Below are positions 16,944-27,466 of a stretch of DNA of 64,000 nt, in pieces. The notes beneath the pieces are model-generated. The model made no database searches. It had not been told where the DNA came from and saw only the letters and a program-made list of their open reading frames with translations. How positions within the stretch are numbered: position 1 is the first letter of the stretch; each line of letters starts with the position of its first letter. A program made the position numbers and the translations under genes. The DNA comes from Variovorax boronicumulans. Its GTDB lineage: Bacteria; Pseudomonadota; Gammaproteobacteria; Burkholderiales; Burkholderiaceae_C. Location of the stretch: contig NZ_VEDO01000014.1 of assembly GCF_007677875.1 (NCBI RefSeq), positions 1-64,000 on the forward strand. The letters run 5' to 3'.

Positions 16944-19279
16944 CCGGAGTCCTTGGGTGCGTCCGGCGCGACGACCGGCAGGCGCATCGCGAAGCACGCC
17001 CCCTGGCCCAGCACGCTGTCCACCGTGAGCGTCCCGCCCAGCAGCTTGGTCACCGCGTTGGAGGCGATGTGCAGCCCCAGGCCGCCACCGCCATGTCCCG
17101 TCCGGGTCGTGACGAAGGGCTCGAAGAGGCGGTCGAGCTGCCCGGCCGCGATGCCGCGCCCGTCGTCGACCACGTGCAGCCAGATGCGCCCCTCGCCGCC
17201 GGGCCGGTCCTCGCGCCCTGCCGTGATGCGCACCGTGCCACGCGTGCGGCCTTCGAAGCCGTGCACGACCGCGTTCTCGATCAGGTGGCCCAGCGCCTGG
17301 CCCAGCGCGCCGGGATAGCTGTCCATGCGCAAGCCGCTGGCCGGCACGTCCACCTCGATGCGCCAGGGCTGGCTGGCGAAGCTGGGCTTGAGGCTCACCA
17401 CCATCTCGTGCACCACCTCGCTGAGCTCGAAGCTGCGCCGCTGGGCGCTGGTCTGGTCCACCGCCACCTGTTTGAAGCTGTGCACGAGCTCGGCCGCGCG
17501 CCGCAGGTTGCGCCCTGCGATGGCCACGCCCTGGCCCAGACTCTCGACCAGCTGGACCAGGTCGCGCCGCCGCAGGCCCCCCTGCGCGGCCGCCTGGAAG
17601 CTGCGCGTGGCGTCCCCCATGGCACTGACGGCCATCATGCCGTTGCCCAGCGGGGTGTGGAGCTCGTGCGCAACGCCGGCCACCAGCTTGCCCAGCGCCG
17701 CCATCTTCTCGGCGCGCACCAGTTCACGCTGGGCCGCGCGCAAGCGGGCGGCGGTCTGCGACAGCTCGGCATTGGAGCGGCCCAGCGCCTCGGTGCGCTG
17801 CTGCACGGAGGCCTCCAGCTGCCGGTTCAGGCCGCGCAGCTGCTGCTGCATGCGGCGCATCGGGCCGATGTCGATGCTGGCCCAGATCAGCCAGCGCTCG
17901 CCGCCCACCACGGCGCGCCGGCCATAGATCTGGCACAGCATCGTCTCGCCGTCGGCGCGCCGCAGCCGGCCTTCGCCGACCAGGCCGTCGTCCTGCAAGC
18001 GGGCGACCAGCTCTGCGCTTTCGGCAGCGGTGAACAGGCCGAGCTCCACGCCGGTGCGACCGATGGCGTCCTCCCTGCGGTGCTGCAAGGCCTGGCACCA
18101 GGCTTCGTTGGCATCGAGCAGGCGCATCCCGTGGTCGGCATCGGTGACCGCCATCGGCACCGGCGCGGCGTTGAAGATGGCCAGGAAGGTCAGCTCGCGC
18201 TCGCGCAGCGCGACGGCCATGGCCGCCAGGTGGCGCGAGAGCCGGTTGTACTCGGCGACCAGGCAGTCCGCACTGGCAGTCCCGTCCGGGCCAGCCAAGC
18301 TGGCGCCCCGCATGGTCTGCGTGGCCCGCGCGACGATGGTCTGTAGCGGCCGCGCCAGGTAGCCGGCCCAGAACGGCGCCATCAGCAGTCCGATGCCCAG
18401 GCTGGCGAAGAAGGCCACGCCGACGCCCAGCACCAGATGCCTCACCTCGGCGTTGGCCAGGCCGACCGGCGCATGGCCGATGAAATACCAGCCCAGGGCC
18501 CGCGAATGCGCGGTCGCCACCCGGAACGCACCCGCCGGAAAGGGAAAGATGCGGCTGCCGTCGCTGCCTTCGCGCACCGCCTGCATCAGGGGCCAGTTGC
18601 GGATGTTGACCTTGCCCGCGTCGCGGCCGCCGACCGTGTCGGCGATGATCTCGCCGTCCGGGTCGACCACCCAGATCGAGGATGGACGTGCGCCAGCCGC
18701 CGTGTCCATGGTGTCGAGCAGCGCGCCGATCGGCACCTCGGCGAGCAGTGTCTCGCCGGCCGGCGAACGGAAGGCCAGCCCGGCCGTCAGGCGGCCGGTC
18801 AGCACCGAGAGGTAGCGGCCGCTCCAGACCACACCCGGCCCGGGGCCGAGCGCGCCCAGCAGGCTGCTCCCGGACAGGTCGCTGCCCAGCAGGTCGCCGC
18901 GCCGCGCGCGCAGGGGCTCGGGCAGGCCGACGGCGCTCACGCGGCCCTGCGGCGAGACGCGCAAAACCGCGCTCAGCATCGCGCCGTCGTCCACGCCTTC
19001 GTCCAGAAGCCTGTCGGCATGTGTCGCACCCGGTCCTTGCAGCAGCGCAGCCAGCAGCTCCAGCCGGTCCTGCCGCGTGCCCAGCAGCAGCTCCATGCGC
19101 GCGCCAAGCTCCTGCACCTCGTGCAGCAAGGACTGCTGGCTCTCGCGCTCCAGGCCCGGGATCCGGTAGGCCAGCACGGCGCCGCCGGCCAGCACCAGCG
19201 TCAGCAACATGCTCGCCAGCAACAAGGCCGACAGATGGCTGCGCAGGGTCCAGACGCCCCAACGGCCGCGTGCTAGCAT
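16928..19279 (-). CDS. Cache/PAS sensor histidine kinase, array copy 2
   Basis: A 783-residue paralogue of the neighbouring kinases with the same order: TM1, periplasmic Cache region, TM2, PAS, HisKA (GVAHELHTPLGNG) and HATPase (DDGRGIAA, GGGLGLHIA). The Asn of the H-box ELNTPL is His here. The HATPase region keeps the N box HLIENAVVHG. I chose the ATG of MLARGRW, which starts 7 bp after the upstream EAL regulator gene stops; the longer open frame would run into that gene. Direct adjacency suggests that regulator A is its phosphorylation partner. Confidence 0.9.
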   Translation of the reverse strand: MLARGRWGVWTLRSHLSALLLASMLLTLVLAGGAVLAYRIPGLERESQQSLLHEVQELGARMELLLGTRQDRLELLAALLQGPGATHADRLLDEGVDDGAMLSAVLRVSPQGRVSAVGLPEPLRARRGDLLGSDLSGSSLLGALGPGPGVVWSGRYLSVLTGRLTAGLAFRSPAGETLLAEVPIGALLDTMDTAAGARPSSIWVVDPDGEIIADTVGGRDAGKVNIRNWPLMQAVREGSDGSRIFPFPAGAFRVATAHSRALGWYFIGHAPVGLANAEVRHLVLGVGVAFFASLGIGLLMAPFWAGYLARPLQTIVARATQTMRGASLAGPDGTASADCLVAEYNRLSRHLAAMAVALRERELTFLAIFNAAPVPMAVTDADHGMRLLDANEAWCQALQHRREDAIGRTGVELGLFTAAESAELVARLQDDGLVGEGRLRRADGETMLCQIYGRRAVVGGERWLIWASIDIGPMRRMQQQLRGLNRQLEASVQQRTEALGRSNAELSQTAARLRAAQRELVRAEKMAALGKLVAGVAHELHTPLGNGMMAVSAMGDATRSFQAAAQGGLRRRDLVQLVESLGQGVAIAGRNLRRAAELVHSFKQVAVDQTSAQRRSFELSEVVHEMVVSLKPSFASQPWRIEVDVPASGLRMDSYPGALGQALGHLIENAVVHGFEGRTRGTVRITAGREDRPGGEGRIWLHVVDDGRGIAAGQLDRLFEPFVTTRTGHGGGGLGLHIASNAVTKLLGGTLTVDSVLGQGACFAMRLPVVAPDAPKDSGWLLP

Positions 19280-19286
19280 CAGGAAC

Positions 19287-21503
19287 TCAATCGCATGGAT
19301 GGGCGGCCAGCCAGCGGCCAAGCGCATCGAAGGGCATGGGCCTGGCGTACAGGTAGCCCTGCACCTCGTCGCAGCCCAGCTGGCGCAGCAGGCCGGCCTG
19401 GTTCGGCGTCTCCACACCTTCGGCCAGCACCTGCATGCCCAGGCGCCGGCCGAGCGGCACGATCATCTCGGCGACGCGGGCGCCGCCACCGCCAGCCTCG
19501 AGCGCCGAGACAAAGGCCCGGTCGATCTTCAATCGGTCGACCGGCAGGCGATCCAGGTAGGACAGCGAGGAAAAGCCGGTGCCGAAATCGTCGATGGCCA
19601 CGGCGATGCCACGCGCCCGGATCTCGTGCAGAAGGCCTGTCACGCGCTCCAGGCCCAGCATCGCCACAGACTCGGTGATCTCCAGCTCCAGCGCCTGCGG
19701 CGGCAGCTGCGCCAGGGCCAGTGCTTCATCGACCTGGTCCAGGAAGTCGGCCTGCGCGAACTGCAGCGGCGACACGTTCACGGCCATGCGCAGCCGGCTG
19801 TCCGGCGCGCGCAGGCGCGCCAGCGCCTGCAACGCCGCCCGCAGCACCCAGCGGCCGATCCGCAGGATCAGGCCCGACTGCTCGGCCACCGGAACGAACA
19901 GGGCCGGTGAGACGAAGCTCCCGTCATCGGTCTGCCAGCGCAGCAGGGCCTCGGCGCCCACCGCACGGCCGCTGGCCAGGGACAGTTGCGGCTGGAACGC
20001 CAACTGCAGTTGCGCACGGTCGACCGCCAGGCGCAGATCGTGCAGCAGCCGCGTGCTTCGGCGCGTGGCCTCGCCGACCTCGGGCGAGTAGTACTGCGCG
20101 CCCCCCTGGCCGGCGGACCTGGCCTGCTTGAGCGCGATCGCCGCGTTCTTGGCCAGGTCGGCGCCGCCGGGCTGGCCATCGTCCCAGCGCGCCAGCCCCA
20201 TGGACACGGAGACCGGGCGGGCCACGCCATCGACCTCGAATGGCGGCGCCAACAGGATGTTCAGATGCCCGGGCTCCACGGCGATCCCGGGCCCCCACAC
20301 GCCGAAGGTGTCGCCGGTGATGCGCACCAGCAGGCAGCCGGGCGGCAGGCTGCGCGCCAGGCGCTGCGCGATGGCCGCCAGCAGCTGGTCACCGTAGGCA
20401 TGGCCAAACATGTCGTTGGTCGCGGAGAAGTGGTCGACGTCCAGCAAGGCGAGCACATGGCCACGCGCGGCGCCGGCCGTGCTGGCGGCATCGATGTGAT
20501 CCACCAGCGCCAGGCGGTTGGGCAAGCCCAGCGAACGGTCGACGAAGGCCTGCTCGCGCAGCCGCCTGAGCAGATCCAGGTTGGCAGCGCTGAGCGCGAG
20601 GTTGGCGCACAGCGCGTTCAGCAGCCGCAGCCGCACGCCGTCCACTGGGCCGCCGGTCTCCAGCAGGATGGCCAGGTCGCGGCCCGCACGACCGGGGAGA
20701 AACAGGGCCAGGCGCCGCTCGGCCAGCACATGGCGCCGCCCGCTCAAGGCGCGCTCCAGGAAGGCGGCGGCCTCGCGGTCCGGCAGTTCACGCAGCACGC
20801 GGCCTTTCTGCGCGGCATGCACACCGGCCGCCGCGAGCACCACCGCGTACGCCATTTCGCTGCGCACGTCCCCGACGCACACCAGTCCTTCGGTGGGCAG
20901 GTCGAGCAGCTTCGCGGTCTCGGTCAGCGCCGCTGCGGCGAAACCGTGCAGATCCTCCTGCGCCATGGTCCGGCTGCTCGCCTGGACGATCTGCTCCAGC
21001 CCGCGCCGGCCGGCCTCCACGCGCCGCAGTTGCTGGTAGGACCGCACGGCCGTGGTCAGCGCCACGTGCAAGCGCTCGCGCGTGAGCTCGCCCTTGGTCC
21101 TGTAGTCGTTGATGTCGTAGCGGCGAATGGTTTCGATCTCCGGTGCACGGCCGGGCTGTCCGGTGTGCAGCACGATCCGCACATGGGCCAGCCCCAGGTC
21201 CCGGCGGATGCGGTCCACGGTGACCAAGCCGGCCTGCTCCGTTTCCATGACCACGTCGAGCACGACCACGGCAATGTCGCGCTCACGGGCCAGCAGTTCC
21301 AGCGCTGCGGCGCCCGAATGGGCATGGAACAGCTGCAAGGGCCGTCCTTCGATATGCAGGCCGCGCAGGCCGTACCGCATGCTCTCGTGAACATCCTGGG
21401 CGTCATCGACGATGAGGATGCGCCACGGCAGCACCGTGGTATCCGCTCCCGGGGGCGGCGGCGCTTCGTCGGGCACGAATTCCAGAGGGTCTTCGTCTGT
21501 CAT
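19287..21503 (-). CDS. REC-DUF3369-GGDEF(degenerate)-EAL response regulator A
   Basis: A 738-residue soluble response regulator. The receiver has Asp33-Asp34, phosphoacceptor Asp83, Thr114 and Lys137. A DUF3369-type linker domain follows (about 165-320), then a GGDEF domain (about 325-470) with TGDTF at 396-400 instead of GGDEF, so cyclase activity is unlikely. The C-terminal EAL domain (about 490-738) keeps EALLR (518-522), the metal-binding Asn of NVSPLQF, ELEITES, DDFGTG (638-643), the Lys of LKIDR, and EGVET (695-699). It should therefore hydrolyse c-di-GMP. The start follows from the receiver beginning and from similarity to regulator B. Confidence 0.92.
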   Translation of the reverse strand: MTDEDPLEFVPDEAPPPPGADTTVLPWRILIVDDAQDVHESMRYGLRGLHIEGRPLQLFHAHSGAAALELLARERDIAVVVLDVVMETEQAGLVTVDRIRRDLGLAHVRIVLHTGQPGRAPEIETIRRYDINDYRTKGELTRERLHVALTTAVRSYQQLRRVEAGRRGLEQIVQASSRTMAQEDLHGFAAAALTETAKLLDLPTEGLVCVGDVRSEMAYAVVLAAAGVHAAQKGRVLRELPDREAAAFLERALSGRRHVLAERRLALFLPGRAGRDLAILLETGGPVDGVRLRLLNALCANLALSAANLDLLRRLREQAFVDRSLGLPNRLALVDHIDAASTAGAARGHVLALLDVDHFSATNDMFGHAYGDQLLAAIAQRLARSLPPGCLLVRITGDTFGVWGPGIAVEPGHLNILLAPPFEVDGVARPVSVSMGLARWDDGQPGGADLAKNAAIALKQARSAGQGGAQYYSPEVGEATRRSTRLLHDLRLAVDRAQLQLAFQPQLSLASGRAVGAEALLRWQTDDGSFVSPALFVPVAEQSGLILRIGRWVLRAALQALARLRAPDSRLRMAVNVSPLQFAQADFLDQVDEALALAQLPPQALELEITESVAMLGLERVTGLLHEIRARGIAVAIDDFGTGFSSLSYLDRLPVDRLKIDRAFVSALEAGGGGARVAEMIVPLGRRLGMQVLAEGVETPNQAGLLRQLGCDEVQGYLYARPMPFDALGRWLAAHPCD

Positions 21504-21511
21504 GGGGCGCC

Positions 21512-21523
21512 CATTGCGCACAA
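21512..21523 (-). repeat. 12-bp block shared with the leader of regulator B, copy 1
   Basis: The minus strand reads TTGTGCGCAATG here, 8 bp before the start of regulator A. The identical 12-mer precedes the start of regulator B. The spacing to the start is similar in both (8 and 6 bp), so it is probably conserved leader sequence from the duplication and possibly a translation or repressor site. The 184-bp gap upstream (21504-21687) also holds a minus-strand promoter-like pair, TTGTCA and TGCAAT 17 bp apart. I see nothing else in that gap. Confidence 0.4.
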
Positions 21524-21687
21524 AGGCGACGATGGGATGGACGAGTTGACAACGAGCCCATTGCATCACCACATACGTTCCATGACAACAATACAGACGT
21601 CTGCGCTTTTGATGTGTACATGGAAAGCGACAGCACGCTCGACACCTGACGGCGTACAACACACACTCCATCCCATTGATTCCGACG

Positions 21688-24016
21688 CTACGGCGCCCGC
21701 GGCGGCACCCGCATCTCGAAGCAGGCCCCTTCGCCAGGCGCGCTGCACAGCTTGAGGCTTCCGCCCAGCAGGCTTTCCACGGCAGCCTGGCTGATGTGCA
21801 ACCCCAGTCCGATGCCGCCCTTGCCCAGGCGGGTCGTCATGAACGGCTCGAACAGGCGGTCCTGTTGGGCGGCCGCGATGCCGCAGCCGTCGTCGGCCAC
21901 GCGCAGCCAGATGCGGCCGTCCTCGTCCGGCCCATCGCTGCGCCCGCCCGTGATGCGCACCGTGCCGTGCTCGCGTCCTTCGAAGCCGTGCTGCACGGCG
22001 TTCTGGACCAGGTTGCCCAGCGCCTGGCCCAGCGCGCCGGGGTAGCTGTCCAGCAGCAGCCCGCACGCCGGCACCTGCACTTCGATGCAATAGGGCGTGC
22101 GCGCAAAGCTCGGTGTCAGACTGGCCACCATCTCGCGCACCACGTCGCCCAGCTCGAAGCTGCGGCGCTGCGCGCTGGTCTGGTCCACCGCCACCTGCTT
22201 GAAGCTGTGCACCAGGTGGGCAGCCCGGCCCAGATTGCGCCCGGCGACGTCGGTGGCCTGCTCCACCTGCTCCAGCGTGCGCAGCAACACGCTGCGCCGC
22301 AGCGCGCCGCCCTGCACTGCGCGCAGGGACCGGCCGGCCTCGGCCATGGCGCTCACCGCCATCACGCCATTGCCCAGCGGCGTGTTCAATTCATGGGCGA
22401 CCCCGGCAACCAGGCCGCCGAGCGCGGCCATCTTCTCGGCGCGCACCAGTTCGTTGCTCCACGGTAACGGACAGTTCGGCGTTGGCCGCGGCCAGCGCCT
22501 CGGTGCGCTGCGCCACGCGTTCGCCCAATTGCTGGTTCATCTCGCGCAGTTGCTGCTCGATGCGACGCTGCGGTCCGATGTCCATGATGGCCCAGATCAC
22601 GAGATCCTGCGATGCCAGTGCGACGCGCTGCGCAGACACCTGGGCCTGCATGGGTTCGCCATCGCCACGCAGCAGCACGGTCTCGGCGCTGGCGCGCTGC
22701 CCCTGCATGCGGCCCAGCAGGGCGCTGCGCTGTGCCTCGGTCCACAGGCCGATCTCGGTGGCGGTGCGGCCCAGCACCTGGTCGCGGCTGCGGCGCAGTT
22801 CACGGCACCAGGCCTCGTTGACGTCCAGCAGCCGGTACGCATTGGCCGCGTCGGTCACGCTCATCGGCACCGGCGAGGCGTTGAAGATCGCCAGGAACTT
22901 GCGTTCGCGCTCCTGCAACGCCTCGGCCATGCTCTGCAGGTCGCTTGCGAGCCGATTGAACTCGGCCACCTGGCCGCGCGGCCAGTCGCCGCTGACCGGC
23001 TCGCCGCGGGTCGTCCGTTCGGCCCGGCGCACGATGCGCTGCAGCGGCCGCGTCAGCCGCTGCGCCCAGAACGGCGCCATCAGCAGCGCTGCAAGCAGGC
23101 AGCCGGCAAACGAGCTCACCATGTAGGACACCAGCTGCCGCACGTGCGGATTGGCCCAGCCGGTCGGCGCCTGGCCCACGAAGTCCCAGCCGAGCACCGC
23201 GGAATGCGCCACGGCGGCATGGTAGGTCCGACCCTCGTGGCGGAAGGTCGGCTCGGCCGGCCGGCCCTGCAGCCGGGCCTGCATCAGCGGCCAGGCGCGG
23301 ATGTTCAGATGTTCCTGTCGTCGCCGGCTGGCGGTGTCGACGATGACATCGCCATTGCGGTCGACCACCCACAAGGTCGCCGCACGCCGGCCGGCCGCCA
23401 CCCGCACCGCCTGCAACAGCACCGCGGGGGAGATCTCGGCGATCAGCACATGGCCAGCGCCATCGCGCACCGCGAGCGCTGCGACGCGCGCGCCGCCCCG
23501 CACCGACATGTGGCGCCCGCTCCAGGCCACAGCCGGGCCATGGCGCACTGCCTGGAACAGCGCATTGGCGGACAGGTCGCTGCCGAGCAGCTCGTGCCTC
23601 CGCCGCAGCCATTCACCTCCCAGTCCGGCCGCCAGCACGCGACCGTCCGCAGAAAGGCGGTACACCGCATCCATGGGCAGGCCGAGGCGCAAGCCTTCGT
23701 CGAGCAGGCGCTCGGCCTGCCCCGCTGGCGCATCCCTGGCCAGCGTGTCCAGCAGCTCGAGCCGGTTCTGCGCCGTGCCGAGCAACAGCTCGAGCCGTCC
23801 CGCAAGCTGCTCCACATGCGCCTGCAGTTCCGCCTGCGTGGCCCGCTCGATGGCCGGCAGCCGCGCGAGCAGGATCGCGCCCCCCGCCACGGCGAAGGTC
23901 CCCAGCATCGTGACCACCAGCAGCGCGGACAGATGGCTGCGCATGCGCCACACGCGCGGCGCGCGGAGCCGGTGCGCCACCCCCTCGCGCCGGGCCATCG
24001 CCTGCGGCGCAGTCAT
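21688..24016 (-). pseudogene. Frameshifted Cache/PAS sensor histidine kinase, array copy 4
   Basis: The N-terminal part (start at 24016, homologous to about 22454) has TM1, the Cache region, TM2 and PAS. The C-terminal part (21688 to about 22450), in another frame, has HisKA with GVAHELNTPLGNG and an intact HATPase. Between VEQ and ELVRAEKM the paralogues have about six residues; here only one base remains, so 17 nt are missing and the frame shifts. Read straight, the sensor part would stop at 22391. A GTG at 22446 could start the kinase fragment separately (252 residues), so a split soluble kinase is possible. The gene start overlaps the copy 3 stop by 4 bp. Confidence 0.75.
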
Positions 24017-26343
24017 GCGGCCGCCTCGTTCGCCTTGCGCGCAGACGGTGCGACGGTGCGCGGTGCCGTCTGCGGCAGCCGCAGCTCGAAGCAGGCGCCG
24101 TGGCCCGCCACGCTGCTGACCGTCAGCGTTCCGCCCAGCAGGTTCACGACCGCGTTGTAGCTGATGTGCAGGCCCAGTCCGGTACCACCCTGGCCCATCT
24201 TGGTGGTCATGAACGGATCGAAGATGCGGCCGATGTGCTCGGGCGCGATGCCGCGACCGTCGTCGCTCACGCGCAGCCAGATCCGGCCCTCCTCCGCGCG
24301 GCCGGCCGCGATGCGCACGGTGCCGCGCGCGCGGCCGTCGAACCCGTGCAGCACCGCGTTCTGCAACAGGTTGCCCAACACCTGGCCCAGCGGCCCCGGA
24401 TAGCTGTCCAGCCGCAGGCCTTGCGCCGGAACCTCGGTCTCGATGCGGTAGGGCGTGCGCGCGAAGGTCGGCCGCAGGCTCACCACCATCTCGTGCACCA
24501 CCTCGGAGAGTTCAAAGCTGCGGCGCCGGGCGCTGGCCTGGTCCACTGCAACCTGCTTGAAGCTGTGCACCAGGTCGGCGGCACGTCCGAGATTGCGCGC
24601 GGCGATGTCGCAGCCCTGCTCGATGCTGTCGAGCCACTGCTGGAGGTCGGCCCGCCGCAGCCCGGACTGCAGGGCCGCCCGCAGGCGGCGCGTCGCGTCG
24701 TCGATGGCGCTGATGGCCATGACACCATTGCCCAGGGGCGTGTTGAGTTCGTGCGCCACGCCGGCCACCAGACCGCCCAGCGCCGCCATCTTCTCCGAGC
24801 GCACCAACTCGGCCTGCGCGGCACGCAGGCGCGCCAGCGTGGCCGACAGTTCCTCGTTGGACGCCGCGAGCGCCTCGGCGCGTTGCGCCACGCGCGCCTC
24901 CAGGTCGTGGTTGGCGCTGCGCAGCTCCTGCTCCACGCGGCGCAGCGGGCCGATGTTGATGCTGCCCCAGACCACCAGGCGCTGTTCGCGAAAGGTCAGC
25001 ATCCGGCCGAAGGACTTGAACAGCTTGACCTCGCCGCTCTTGCAGACGATCTCGATCTCGCCACTGAGCGCCCCCTCATGCGTGCTGGCCAGCAGCGCGT
25101 CGCGCCGCATCGGCGATTCCCACAGGCCAAGTTCGAGCGAGTTCAGGCCCACGGCCTGCGCGCGCGTGTAGCCGACTTCCTCGGTCCAGACGTCGTTCAC
25201 GTCCAGCAGCGTATGTCCGTCGTCCACGTCGACCACGGCCATCGGCACGGGTGCCGCATTGAACAAGGCCTGCAGCTTGTGCTCGCGTTCCTGCAGGGCG
25301 GCGGCCATGGCCTGCAGGTTCGCCGCCAGGCTGTTGAACTCGGCCACCGGACCCCTGGGCCAGTCACGGCCGAGCGTCTGGCCGGCCGTGGTCAGGGCGG
25401 CGCGCTGCACGATCTCCTGCAGCGCGCGCACCAGCCGGTGGGCCCAGAACGGGGCGGCCAGCAGACCCACCGCCAGGGCGGCGGCAAAACTGAGCAGCGC
25501 GTACCGCATGGCGCGCTGCACGCCAGGCGAGTGCAGGCCGCGCGGGATGGTGCCCACCACATACCAGTCCAGCGTCGGCGCCGGCGCGAGGGCAGCCTGC
25601 AGGCTGCGCTGTTCGAACTCGACGGCCGAGGGCAGCTCCTGCCCGCGCTGCGCGGCCTGCAGCAGCGGCCAGTTCTGCAGGTTCAGCCGGCCCATCTGGC
25701 GACCTTCGGTATCGGCCACGACTTCGCCGTTGCGGTCGACCACCCAGAGGGTCGGCGCGCCGGCACCGGCCAGCGCCTGCAGGTCGTGCAGCAGCGTGTC
25801 GATCGGCACCTCGCCGATCAGCACGCGGCCCGCGGCATCCCGGTGTGCCACCCCGACGACCAGCGCGCCGGACAGTGCCGACAGCAGGCGCCCACTCCAG
25901 GCGGTCGGCCGCTCGGCATCGACGGCCCGGAACAGCGCGCTGGCGGACAGGTCGCTGCCCAGCAGCTCCGTGCCATGCGCCGGCATGTCGGGCGACAGTC
26001 CGACCGCGTCGACGCGCCCCGTCGGGGACACCAAGTACACGGCGCGGAACAGACGGCCGCTGCCGACCTCGCCATCGAGCAGCCCGGTCGCCGCCGCGCC
26101 CGGCTTGCCGCGCAGCAGCGTGGCGATCAGCTCCAGGCGCGACTGGCGCGCGCCGAGCAACAGCTCCAGTCGCTCGGAGACGTCGGCCACCTCCTGCCGC
26201 AGGTCCTGCAGGGCCTCGGCCTCGATGGCTGGCACGCGCCAGACCAGCGCGACGGCGCTGACCAGCGCGAAGCTCAGCACCATGGTCACCAGCAGCAGCG
26301 CCGACAGGTGGTGGCGCAACCGCCAGACCCGCGCGGCTTTCAT
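24013..26343 (-). CDS. Cache/PAS sensor histidine kinase, array copy 3
   Basis: A 776-residue membrane kinase with TM1 (about 12-34), a periplasmic Cache-like region, TM2 around residue 270-290, PAS, HisKA (GVAHELNTPLGNG) and HATPase (NLLQNAVLHG, DDGRGIAP, GGTGLGLHIS). I chose the ATG of MKAARVW, 13 bp after the stop of binding protein B; the longer frame runs into that gene. The periplasmic region is the most divergent part relative to copies 1, 2 and 4, suggesting different ligands or partner proteins. It follows binding protein B and regulator B, forming the most complete three-gene module of the array. Confidence 0.9.
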   Translation of the reverse strand: MKAARVWRLRHHLSALLLVTMVLSFALVSAVALVWRVPAIEAEALQDLRQEVADVSERLELLLGARQSRLELIATLLRGKPGAAATGLLDGEVGSGRLFRAVYLVSPTGRVDAVGLSPDMPAHGTELLGSDLSASALFRAVDAERPTAWSGRLLSALSGALVVGVAHRDAAGRVLIGEVPIDTLLHDLQALAGAGAPTLWVVDRNGEVVADTEGRQMGRLNLQNWPLLQAAQRGQELPSAVEFEQRSLQAALAPAPTLDWYVVGTIPRGLHSPGVQRAMRYALLSFAAALAVGLLAAPFWAHRLVRALQEIVQRAALTTAGQTLGRDWPRGPVAEFNSLAANLQAMAAALQEREHKLQALFNAAPVPMAVVDVDDGHTLLDVNDVWTEEVGYTRAQAVGLNSLELGLWESPMRRDALLASTHEGALSGEIEIVCKSGEVKLFKSFGRMLTFREQRLVVWGSINIGPLRRVEQELRSANHDLEARVAQRAEALAASNEELSATLARLRAAQAELVRSEKMAALGGLVAGVAHELNTPLGNGVMAISAIDDATRRLRAALQSGLRRADLQQWLDSIEQGCDIAARNLGRAADLVHSFKQVAVDQASARRRSFELSEVVHEMVVSLRPTFARTPYRIETEVPAQGLRLDSYPGPLGQVLGNLLQNAVLHGFDGRARGTVRIAAGRAEEGRIWLRVSDDGRGIAPEHIGRIFDPFMTTKMGQGGTGLGLHISYNAVVNLLGGTLTVSSVAGHGACFELRLPQTAPRTVAPSARKANEAAA

Positions 26344-26356
26344 GGCGCGGCCCCTC

Positions 26357-27466
26357 TCATCCCAGCGGCTGGTAGCGGCCGTTCTGCACGACGGCAAAAG
26401 TCGGCGCCCGCGTGGTGTCGCCGAAGCCGTCGAAGCCGATCGGCTGCTGCAGGCCGTCGTAGGGGCCGTGCCGCAGCACCGCCTGCTTGAGCGATTCGCC
26501 AGCCCGGCTGCGCGCGGCCGCCTGCACCAGGACCGTGACGGCATCGTGCGCGACGGCCGCGTGGTAGCCAGGCGCCCGGCCGAAACGCGCCTGGTAGGCG
26601 GCGACGAAGGCCAGGTAGCGCGCGCTGGTGCTGCTGCGGTCGTGCATCTGGCCGACCAGCACGCCTTCGACCGCGCGGCCGCCCAGCGCGGTCAGGGCCT
26701 CGCCGCCGGCGGCGTCGGCCACCGCAATCGGCAGCCCCGGCGCCTGCCGTTGCGCCTGCTGTGCGAGCCGCACGGCATCGACGCTGCCGCAGGCGAAGAC
26801 CAGGCCGTCCGGCCGGTGCTGCAGCATCGCGCGCACGACGTCGCCGTAGGCCGCGGCCGCGTCGGACGCGAAGTCCACCGTCGCCGTCACGACGCCGCCG
26901 AGCGCCTGGAAGGCGGCGCAGAACTCGTCGCGCCACGCCACGGCATAGACGGCATTGCGCGGGTCGGTGGCGGTGGCCACGGCCATGCGCCGGTGGCCGC
27001 GCTGCCACAGCAGCTGGGCATAGGCCCGCGTGGTGTCGCGCGTGCAGGGGCTCAGCATCAGAAGCATGTCGTCCTTGCCGGCCAGCACCGAGGCGGTGGC
27101 GTTGGGGCTGACCAGCAACAGGCCCGCCTGCGTGGCCTGCGGCAACACGGCGATGGCGATGGCGCTGGCGAACGGGCCGACCACGGCCTGCACCTGCGCT
27201 GCCACCAGGCTCTCCATGGCCTTGCGCGCGGTGGCCGGGTCGTCGCCGTTGTCCTGCACCACGAGTTCGAGCGGGCGCCCACCGGTGCCGCCCGCCGCGT
27301 TGACCTGCTCGACCGCCAGGATGGCACCGTTGCGCCCGTCCACGCTGGTGGCCGCGCCGCGGCCCGACAGGCCGGCCAGGAAGCCGATCCTGGACAGTCC
27401 CCGTGCCTGGCAGCCCGGCAGGCCGGCAAGGCCTGCCAGGCCGGCGACCAGGGCCCGCCGCCTCAC
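26357..27466 (-). CDS. ABC-type substrate-binding lipoprotein, array copy B (sensor accessory)
   Basis: A 369-residue type I periplasmic binding protein. The signal sequence carries Cys19 in AGLPGC, a slightly atypical lipobox. The mature part begins with RIGFLAGLSGRGA and contains DGRNGAILAVEQVNAAGG, and it ends in FGDTTRAPTFAVV. It is homologous to copy A and to the collapsed copy. No ABC permease or ATPase is encoded nearby. It overlaps the stop of regulator B by 4 bp and lies directly before kinase copy 3, which supports a role as ligand-binding subunit of that sensor. Confidence 0.86.
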   Translation of the reverse strand: MRRRALVAGLAGLAGLPGCQARGLSRIGFLAGLSGRGAATSVDGRNGAILAVEQVNAAGGTGGRPLELVVQDNGDDPATARKAMESLVAAQVQAVVGPFASAIAIAVLPQATQAGLLLVSPNATASVLAGKDDMLLMLSPCTRDTTRAYAQLLWQRGHRRMAVATATDPRNAVYAVAWRDEFCAAFQALGGVVTATVDFASDAAAAYGDVVRAMLQHRPDGLVFACGSVDAVRLAQQAQRQAPGLPIAVADAAGGEALTALGGRAVEGVLVGQMHDRSSTSARYLAFVAAYQARFGRAPGYHAAVAHDAVTVLVQAAARSRAGESLKQAVLRHGPYDGLQQPIGFDGFGDTTRAPTFAVVQNGRYQPLG

